Origin: Bacteroidota bacterium
GTDB taxonomy: Bacteria > Bacteroidota > Bacteroidia > Flavobacteriales_E > Vicingaceae
DNA length: 34,752 nucleotides
Assembly: GCA_016183805.1 (NCBI GenBank)
Contig: JACPDX010000021.1
Coordinates: 8,465 to 43,216, forward strand
Direction: 5' to 3'
The notes under the pieces were generated by a model. It searched no databases. It was not told the origin of the DNA and was given only the letters and a program-made list of their open reading frames with translations. A program made the translations under genes and the position numbers. The stretch's first letter is position 1. Each line of letters opens with the position of its first letter. This document shows, in pieces, positions 29,634-34,752 of this stretch.

Positions 29634-31499
29634 TTAAAACTCATCCTCATCAAAAGTTAATTCGGCATCTTTTTCCCAAATTTCCATTTCACAAGGTTTA
29701 CAATTAAATTTCAGTTTGTACTCATTAGCTCCATTTTTTAGTACAAGAGGTTCAATTAATTTTTCGCCCATGGTTTCTTTTTGAAATTTAGGACATTTTC
29801 CCAACTCATATTTCACACAATATTTCGTAGTCATTACTCTTGATTTTCCAGGATCCCATTGCAATTCAAATGCTTTTTCAATCTCTGTTACCCCGTGTCG
29901 CTTGTAAAACGCTCTAGCCAAATGGTTCGAAACATTGTACGTAAAATCTAGTTGAGCAACAGGATAGGGATGATTGGTTTTTGTGATTTGAAATTCTTTT
30001 CGATGGTATTCATTTATTCTAACATCAATTAATTGTTCTAAAACTAGTCGCCTGATTTCGTTTATTTTAGAAATGGGTAAAAACCAATTGTTCGAGAAAT
30101 CGACTTCCAACTCGTCAACAATAAAAGGTGTATTGCCTGTTTTGGAAAGATTTTTTTTAATGTTTTCAATTATCGATTCTCCATTTTTGCTTAACTCTTT
30201 ATTGATTTCGATGGTCGAAATACTTTTATGTCCATCTTCATCAATGGCTGTTAATTGAAAACCATCAATAGTTTCTGAAAATCGGAGTTTTACACCAATT
30301 TTTCGAATGGCACTATCTTCTCTTTCTACCAATTTATTAAAAGCGGCATCTGCATTTCTATAAATCATCGTCCCTTTCTCAAGAGGTTTAAAAGTGTTTG
30401 GAATGACTACATCATTTACAATTGTATTGATTTGAACGCCATCTGGTTCGCTGTTTTCATTGATAAAATAAAGCCCATCGCCGTTGTTTAATTTGTCCGA
30501 ATTTTCGATAACGTAACCGTTATTTTTTATTTCAACTAATTTACCGATAACTTGTCCTTGTGATTTTGGACTTTCCCACGAGCCAATTTTTTCTTTACGA
30601 TGGTTGACAAAATAATTGGTATATCCTCTGTTAAAACTCCTATCCATTTCTGCATCGAAGTTGTAAAAAGTTCTACCCGAAGAAGCTTTTTGAAAACTAG
30701 TGTTATTTTCTAAAAAAGCATCTAACTTCTTTCTTAAAAATGAGACATTGTTTTTAACATAAACGAGGTCTTTTAATCGACCTTCAATTTTAAAAGAGGT
30801 AATTCCAGCTTCAATTAAATTGGGAAGTTGGTCGCTGAGGTCTAAATCCTTAATGGATAACAAATGACTGTTGGCGATTAACGTTTTTCCAGTTCCATCG
30901 GTCAGGTTATAGGGTAATCTGCAATTTTGTGCACATGAGCCACGGTTGGCACTTCGTTCGCCTCCGGCAATACTCATGTAACAATTGCCGCTAAACGAAA
31001 CGCACAATGCACCGGAAACAAAAAATTCTAACTCAACATTTGAAGCATCTCGTATTTCTCTAATCTGGTCTAAATTTAATTCTCGAGCCAAAACAACTCT
31101 TTTCATTCCTGCATCAGCAAGGAACTTTACATGTTTTGGGTCTCTATTATTGGCTTGGGTACTGGCATGTATTACAATGGGAGGTAAATCCATTTCCATT
31201 ATTGCCATATCCTGAACAATCAGAGCATCAACCCCAATGGCGTATAATTGGTAAATTAATTTTTTACAAGCATCTAATTCTTTATCATACAAAATGGTAT
31301 TAACAACAACAAATACCTGAGCTTTAAACAAATGAGCATATTTAACCAGTTCCTCAATATCTTCTACTGAGTTGGTTGCATTGGAGCGGGCTCCAAACTC
31401 AGGAGCTCCAATATATACAGCATCTGCACCGGCGTTTATGGCAGCCATTCCTTGAAATAAATTTTTGGCAGGAGCGAGAATTTCAACTTTTTTTTTCAT
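29634..31499 (-). CDS. U32 family peptidase-like protein (RlhA/YdcP group)
   Basis: A 621-residue cytoplasmic protein. The U32 TIM-barrel-like core runs from EILAPAKNLFQGMAAINAGADAVYIGAPEFGARS to about 300 and contains ALCVSFSGNCYMSIAGGE and GSCAQNCRLPYNL, cysteines that in the tRNA/rRNA-hydroxylating members bind an iron-sulfur cluster. A second domain of about 300 residues follows, and the C-terminus has further cysteines (KYCVKYELGKCPKF, FNCKPCEMEIW). Length and architecture resemble E. coli RlhA, which makes a hydroxycytidine in 23S rRNA, more than the shorter TrhP; RNA modification is therefore likelier than proteolysis. It is monocistronic on the reverse strand. Confidence 0.88.
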   Translation of the reverse strand: MKKKVEILAPAKNLFQGMAAINAGADAVYIGAPEFGARSNATNSVEDIEELVKYAHLFKAQVFVVVNTILYDKELDACKKLIYQLYAIGVDALIVQDMAIMEMDLPPIVIHASTQANNRDPKHVKFLADAGMKRVVLARELNLDQIREIRDASNVELEFFVSGALCVSFSGNCYMSIAGGERSANRGSCAQNCRLPYNLTDGTGKTLIANSHLLSIKDLDLSDQLPNLIEAGITSFKIEGRLKDLVYVKNNVSFLRKKLDAFLENNTSFQKASSGRTFYNFDAEMDRSFNRGYTNYFVNHRKEKIGSWESPKSQGQVIGKLVEIKNNGYVIENSDKLNNGDGLYFINENSEPDGVQINTIVNDVVIPNTFKPLEKGTMIYRNADAAFNKLVEREDSAIRKIGVKLRFSETIDGFQLTAIDEDGHKSISTIEINKELSKNGESIIENIKKNLSKTGNTPFIVDELEVDFSNNWFLPISKINEIRRLVLEQLIDVRINEYHRKEFQITKTNHPYPVAQLDFTYNVSNHLARAFYKRHGVTEIEKAFELQWDPGKSRVMTTKYCVKYELGKCPKFQKETMGEKLIEPLVLKNGANEYKLKFNCKPCEMEIWEKDAELTFDEDEF

Positions 31500-31580
31500 G
31501 CAATGGAAAATTCTGTATTTATTTGATTGGAATAGGTCATCAAATAGTTTAATCTAAAAGAAGTACCTCAATAAAAGTTT

Positions 31581-32039
31581 CTAAGGATTTTGTTTCCAAA
31601 CTTTGTCTGATGCTTTTAAATATTCGGGTAAAGCAGCGGAACCGTACCAGTTAAACAATTCTGGAGTTAACAATTTTTCCTTAATGGCAGGGTCGGTTTC
31701 CAGTAATTCGTTGGCTTCTTCAAATGTGGTAACGTTTAAAATAAAAATACCTCGATAGGTTAAGTCATTTTTACCAAGTGGCCCGGCTACAATAAGTTTG
31801 TTTAACTCCACCAATCGGCCAATGTTGTCGAGATGCCCTCTAAATAAACTGTCGGTTACAACTTTATCGGTTGTGGTGTTGATACCTGTTTTTAGTATCA
31901 CCAAAATGTATTTTTTCATGCCGTAATCATCAGCTCCAAGTTTTTTGGCTAAATCAGCATCGTAATTGGGGTTGTTGTTTTGTGTCAATGCAGTAAGATT
32001 AAGTAGTAAAAGCAAGAATAAACTTAATATTGTTTTCAT
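31581..32039 (-). CDS. Exported YciI-like domain protein
   Basis: A 152-residue protein with a signal peptide (MKTILSLFLLLLLNLTALTQ). The mature part carries a YciI-like ferredoxin fold: MKKYILVILKTG, HLDNIGRLVELNKLIVAGPLG, then RGIFILNVTTFEEANELLETDPAI. YciI proteins are usually cytoplasmic and of unclear enzymatic role; export is the unusual feature and is common only in Bacteroidota versions. I start at the ATG complementary to 32037-32039 because the signal peptide begins there; an in-frame ATG at 32060 would add 7 residues and overlap pth by 11 bases. It is the last gene of the prs-rplY-pth run. Confidence 0.82.
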   Translation of the reverse strand: MKTILSLFLLLLLNLTALTQNNNPNYDADLAKKLGADDYGMKKYILVILKTGINTTTDKVVTDSLFRGHLDNIGRLVELNKLIVAGPLGKNDLTYRGIFILNVTTFEEANELLETDPAIKEKLLTPELFNWYGSAALPEYLKASDKVWKQNP

Positions 32040-32049
32040 ATTTTTTTGA

Positions 32050-32613
32050 TTATTTTCCATTAAAATCGCTCATGGTTCTTCCTAAACCAATGGTGCCAAA
32101 ACTTTTTATTGCTTCGGCAGCTTTACTCAGTCTTTCAGAAAGTAGAACTTGTTCTTCCGGTGCAAAGTTACCCAATACGTGGTTAATTTGTTTGCCTTTT
32201 ACAAATTCGCTACCCACACCAAAACGTAATCGGGCATAGTTGTTATTACCTAAAGTTTCAATAATGTTTTTTAATCCATTGTGTCCGCCATCACTACCGC
32301 TGCCTTTTAAACGAATAGTCCCAAAAGGCAAAGCAATATCATCGGTTATTACCAATAAATTTTCCTGAGGTATTTTTTCTTGTTTAAGGTAGTAATTAAC
32401 GGCCTTACCGCTCAAATTCATGTAGGTGGAAGGTTTTACTAAAACAAAGATTCTTCCTTTAAATTTTAGTGTGGCAGTGAATCCAAGCTTGTTGGTCTCA
32501 AAAAAAATATTGGATGCCTTAGCCAAGGCATCCAATATCATAAAACCAATATTATGTCGAGTATTTTCGTATTCCGAGCCAATATTGCCCAATCCTACAA
32601 TTAAATACTTCAT
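32050..32613 (-). CDS. pth: Peptidyl-tRNA hydrolase
   Basis: A 187-residue cytoplasmic enzyme that releases peptides from peptidyl-tRNA dropped by ribosomes. MKYLIVGLGNIGSEYENTRHNIGFM has Asn10 and the catalytic His20; KPSTYMNLSGKAVNYYL, ITDDIALPFGTIRLKGSGSDGGHNGLKNI and YARLRFGVG complete the active site. Length is normal. It lies 10 nt after rplY, the usual partner in Bacteroidota and many other bacteria. Confidence 0.97.
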   Translation of the reverse strand: MKYLIVGLGNIGSEYENTRHNIGFMILDALAKASNIFFETNKLGFTATLKFKGRIFVLVKPSTYMNLSGKAVNYYLKQEKIPQENLLVITDDIALPFGTIRLKGSGSDGGHNGLKNIIETLGNNNYARLRFGVGSEFVKGKQINHVLGNFAPEEQVLLSERLSKAAEAIKSFGTIGLGRTMSDFNGK

Positions 32614-32623
32614 CGTTGTTTAA

Positions 32624-33207
32624 TTATTCGGCAGCAACTTCTTCTGTAGTAGTTGCCTCAGCACTTTCTTCCTCTTCAGTTGTAGCAGAAACAGCAGCTC
32701 TACTCATTTTAACAGCAACAACAACAGCGTTTGGTGCATCTAATAAAGTTAAACCATCCACTTTAATATCACCAACTTTAATCGATTGACCAATTTTTAA
32801 TGGAGTAATATCTACGGTAATAGCTTCCGGCAAAGCGTTAGCTAAACCTTTAACTCTTAATCTTCTGGTAACGGTTCTTAATTTACCACCGCTAATTACA
32901 CCTTTAGATGTACCTACCACTTTAATAGGTAACAATACTGTAACAGGTTTCCCGTCAACAACTTCTAAAAAATCAACGTGTAATACTTTGTCGGTTACCG
33001 GGTGATATTGAATTTCTTTAATAATTGATCTTACAGTTGTGCCATCAATATTCAAATCAACAAAATATACGTTTGGTGAATTAAAAAATGAGTGCTTTCT
33101 TTACCACCGTATAATACTGCCGGAATTTTGTCTTCTTTTCTAAGGGATTTAGCATCAGATGATCCTCTGTCAGTTCTCTTGTTTCCTTTTAATGCTATTG
33201 ATTTCAT
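32624..33207 (-). pseudogene. rplY: 50S ribosomal protein L25/general stress protein Ctc, reading frame interrupted
   Basis: The gene starts at the ATG complementary to 33205-33207 (MKSIALKGNKRTDRGSSDAK) and reads correctly through YGGKESTHF, then leaves frame and stops at TGA (33052-33054). The rest continues in the -1 frame (NSPNVYFVDLNIDGTTVRS) to a normal C-terminal L25 domain and an acidic Glu/Ala/Thr tail, with no other stop. The break is at a run of six T (33083-33088 as A), where the transcript reads CAU UUU UUA: an in-phase slippery heptamer for a -1 shift. The joined protein is about 194 residues but seems some 13 residues short between YGGKE and NVYFV compared with relatives, which points to a deletion. 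L25 binds 5S rRNA and is generally dispensable. A sequencing error, a real mutation or programmed frameshifting all fit; I rank the first two higher. Confidence 0.85.
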
Positions 33208-33230
33208 GTTTATTTATATTACGTTAATTA

Positions 33231-34166
33231 TTAGCAAATGAATGTGTTACTTATTGATTCGTGATTGAATACTTTCTTAATGATATCAGAAAACAAATCA
33301 GCTACCGAAAGTACTCTTATTTTATCACATTGTTGGTGTAAAGGAATAGTATCGGTAACAATTAGTTCTGTTAATTTTGAATTTTGGATTCTATCGTAAG
33401 CTTTTCCTGATAAAATAGCGTGTGTTGCAATAGCTCTAACGCTAGTTGCACCGTTTTCCATCATAATGTCGGCAGCTTTTGCTAATGTTCCGGCAGTATC
33501 AACCATATCATCAACAATAATTACATCTCGTCCTGCAACATCACCAATTAAAAACATATCTTCAATTACATTTGCTTTTTTACGTTGTTTGTAACAAACA
33601 GCTACTTCGGCATGTAAAAACTTAGCGTAAGCATTGGCACGTTTGGTTCCTCCCATGTCAGGTGAAGCCATCGTTAAGTTAGGTAAATTTAAGCTTTTGA
33701 TGTAAGGGATAAATATGGTTGAGGCAAATAAATGGTCAACCGGTACCTCAAAAAATCCTTGAATCTGATCGGCATGTAAATCCATGGTCATTACTCGGTT
33801 TACTCCTGCAGCAGTGAGCATATTGGCAGCCAATTTTGCTCCTATTGGAACTCTGGGCTTATCTTTTCTATCCTGACGAGCTAATCCAAAATAAGGAATG
33901 ATGGCAACTATTCTACTGGCTGATGCTCTTTTTGCAGCATCAATCATCATTAATAATTCCATTAAATTATCAGATGGTGGAAAAGTAGATTGAACAATAA
34001 ATACATCAGCACCTCTAACCGACTCTTCGAAAGAAGGCTGAAACTCACCATCACTAAAGGTATTGATGATAACATTACCCAATGAAACGCCGTAAGCTTT
34101 AGCAATTTTTTCTGCTAAATACATCGATGCTCTACCACTAAATATTTTAACTGTTGGATGAATCAT
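33231..34166 (-). CDS. prs: Ribose-phosphate pyrophosphokinase (PRPP synthetase)
   Basis: A 311-residue cytoplasmic enzyme that makes PRPP from ribose 5-phosphate and ATP for nucleotide, histidine and NAD synthesis. Seen: INTFSDGEFQPSFEESVRG, YFGLARQDRKDKPR (ATP site), MTMDLHADQIQGFFEVPVDHL, MASPDMGGTKRANAYAKFL and the PRPP loop VIIVDDMVDTAGTL. Length is typical. It heads the prs-rplY-pth run (23 nt to rplY) and has a consensus promoter upstream. Confidence 0.97.
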   Translation of the reverse strand: MIHPTVKIFSGRASMYLAEKIAKAYGVSLGNVIINTFSDGEFQPSFEESVRGADVFIVQSTFPPSDNLMELLMMIDAAKRASASRIVAIIPYFGLARQDRKDKPRVPIGAKLAANMLTAAGVNRVMTMDLHADQIQGFFEVPVDHLFASTIFIPYIKSLNLPNLTMASPDMGGTKRANAYAKFLHAEVAVCYKQRKKANVIEDMFLIGDVAGRDVIIVDDMVDTAGTLAKAADIMMENGATSVRAIATHAILSGKAYDRIQNSKLTELIVTDTIPLHQQCDKIRVLSVADLFSDIIKKVFNHESISNTFIC

Positions 34167-34193
34167 ATCAATTCCCTAAAATCTTAAGGGCTG

Positions 34194-34224
34194 CAAATTT
34201 ATTAAAATATTAATTCTTAGCCAA
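34194..34224 (-). promoter_or_regulatory. Consensus Bacteroidota promoter of prs
   Basis: On the reverse strand TTG (34222-34224), a 20-nt spacer and TAAATTTG (34194-34201) match the consensus exactly, followed by C. The ATG is 27 nt beyond the box, giving a leader of about 23 nt. This probably drives prs, rplY, pth and the YciI-like gene. Confidence 0.75.
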
Positions 34225-34317
34225 ATAATTAATTAAAAGTATTGTAATTTTTTTAATAAAATCTTTCTTGTTTGCAAATTAATCAATATTTTCGCACTCT
34301 CAATTTAACTTGAGTAT

Positions 34318-34397
34318 GCCCGAGTGGCGGAATTGGTAGACGCGCACGACTCAAACTCGTGTTCTTACGAGTGCCGGTTCGACTCCGGCCTCGGGTA
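34318..34397 (+). tRNA. tRNA-Leu (anticodon CAA)
   Basis: A class II tRNA: acceptor stem GCCCGAG with CTCGGGT (first pair G-U), D-arm with GGTAGACGC, anticodon stem CACGA/TCGTG enclosing loop CTCAAAC, so the anticodon is CAA and reads UUG. A long variable arm follows, then the T stem GCCGG/CCGGC with loop TTCGACT. The 3' CCA is not encoded (ACA follows). A possible promoter, TTG (34268-34270) with TATTTTCG (34287-34294), lies upstream with a short 16-nt spacer. It is divergent from prs. Confidence 0.95.
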
Positions 34398-34400
34398 CAA

Positions 34401-34431
34401 AAAAGCTCCACGCTATTTCGTGGAGCTTTTT
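34401..34431. terminator. Bidirectional terminator between tRNA-Leu and the ompA-like gene
   Basis: A 12-bp stem, AAAAGCTCCACG at 34401-34412 with CGTGGAGCTTTT at 34419-34430, and a 6-nt loop. A T run follows on the forward strand and an A run precedes it, so it works in both directions. It overlaps the ompA-like stop codon at 34430-34432. Confidence 0.85.
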
Positions 34432-34752
34432 ATTTTGGCATTAATTCAAATTCAACTCTTCTGTTTAAAGCTCTGCCATCAGGGTTGTCAGAGCCGTCGA
34501 TGTTTATGTTTGGAGCTATGGGTGATGACTCCCCAAGCCCTCTATAGGTTAAACGATTTTTATCAATCCCCTTTGAAGTAAGATATGAATATGCTTGTTT
34601 TGCTCTTTTGGTTGATAAGGCTAAATTGTATTTATCCGATCCTTTAGAATCGGTATGCCCTTTTATCAAGAAATTAACCTCACGATTTAAGTCCATAAAA
34701 TCAAACAATATTTCTAATTCTTTTTGCTGATTGTCTTTAATATTATGATCTT
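34430..34752 (-). CDS. OmpA family C-terminal domain protein, 5' end outside the window
   Basis: About 106 codons are visible, open to the right edge. The frame reads KELEILFDFMDLNREVNFLI, GHTDSKGSDKYNLALSTKRAKQAYSYL, KGIDKNRLTYRGLGESSPI and a final GRALNRRVEFELMPK: the peptidoglycan-binding OmpA-like domain with the conserved GHTD and the NRRVEF signature. An internal TTG or ATG near the edge is unlikely to be the start because the domain is incomplete there. It differs from the OmpA-like protein at 12239, which has GGHVNG at the same place. It is a structural envelope protein; the N-terminal half is unknown. Confidence 0.9.
   Translation of the reverse strand, partial: DHNIKDNQQKELEILFDFMDLNREVNFLIKGHTDSKGSDKYNLALSTKRAKQAYSYLTSKGIDKNRLTYRGLGESSPIAPNINIDGSDNPDGRALNRRVEFELMPK

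Noticed and set aside
34430-34708. The ompA-like frame as a complete 92-residue gene
   Set aside because: The frame stays open to the window edge with more OmpA-like sequence, so the apparent TTG start is internal.
1-34752. CRISPR array
   Set aside because: The only tandem repeats are 7-nt units or a single 12-bp pair; none has the repeat and spacer lengths of CRISPR, and no cas gene is present.

Overview
The window is an AT-rich chromosomal segment of a Bacteroidota bacterium, most likely in the order Flavobacteriales; I cannot name a genus. The evidence is the set of lineage-specific families: a gliding/type IX secretion C-terminal sorting domain, two DUF6089 barrels, DUF4924, a SiaC-like DUF1987 protein, a signal-peptide M61 peptidase and a LytS/LytTR pair. 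Other support is the near absence of Shine-Dalgarno sequences and several promoters of the Bacteroidota type (TTG, about 20 nt, TAnnTTTG). Most genes are conserved housekeeping or envelope genes. I see no insertion sequence, prophage, CRISPR array or recognisable defence cassette.

Layout. 1-3.7 kb: the 3' end of kbl, a secreted protein, gmhA, yifB, and a reverse-strand trio (secreted protein, Smr domain, small membrane protein). 3.9-8.6 kb: a lipoprotein, an M61 peptidase and a two-component LytTR system. 8.8-14.2 kb: an orphan SiaC-like protein, OmpH-like and DUF4924 genes, a type IX secreted FnIII protein, then an OmpA-like gene overlapping tsaB. 14.4-16.5 kb: a reverse-strand run pdxJ, a 39-residue lipoprotein, a PrcB-like lipoprotein and a DUF2971 gene. 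16.6-26.5 kb: an outer-membrane and cell-wall block (CBS protein, POTRA/barrel protein, nadK, two DUF6089 proteins, uppS, bamA, two Skp-like chaperones, murI). 26.6-34.2 kb: reverse-strand CNNM/CorC-type protein, beta-barrel protein, Fic protein, U32 peptidase, then prs, rplY, pth and a YciI-like gene. The end holds tRNA-Leu(CAA) and the 3' end of an ompA-like gene.

Functionally the centre is envelope biogenesis: UppS makes the lipid carrier, MurI makes D-glutamate, BamA inserts barrels and the Skp-like proteins chaperone them; GmhA feeds heptose synthesis. The prs-rplY-pth run links nucleotide precursor supply and translation.

There is no obvious new multi-gene system. The points most worth a second look are: rplY interrupted at an in-phase T_TTT_TTA heptamer and also short by about 13 residues; a palindromic repeat carried in frame inside tsaB; a family of heptanucleotide (7-nt period) spacer repeats; a SiaC-like protein with Ile where the phosphorylated Thr is expected; a CorC-type protein missing about 20 residues of its first CBS domain; nested palindromes at 14.2 kb; and terminator-like hairpins flush against the uppS and murI start codons.
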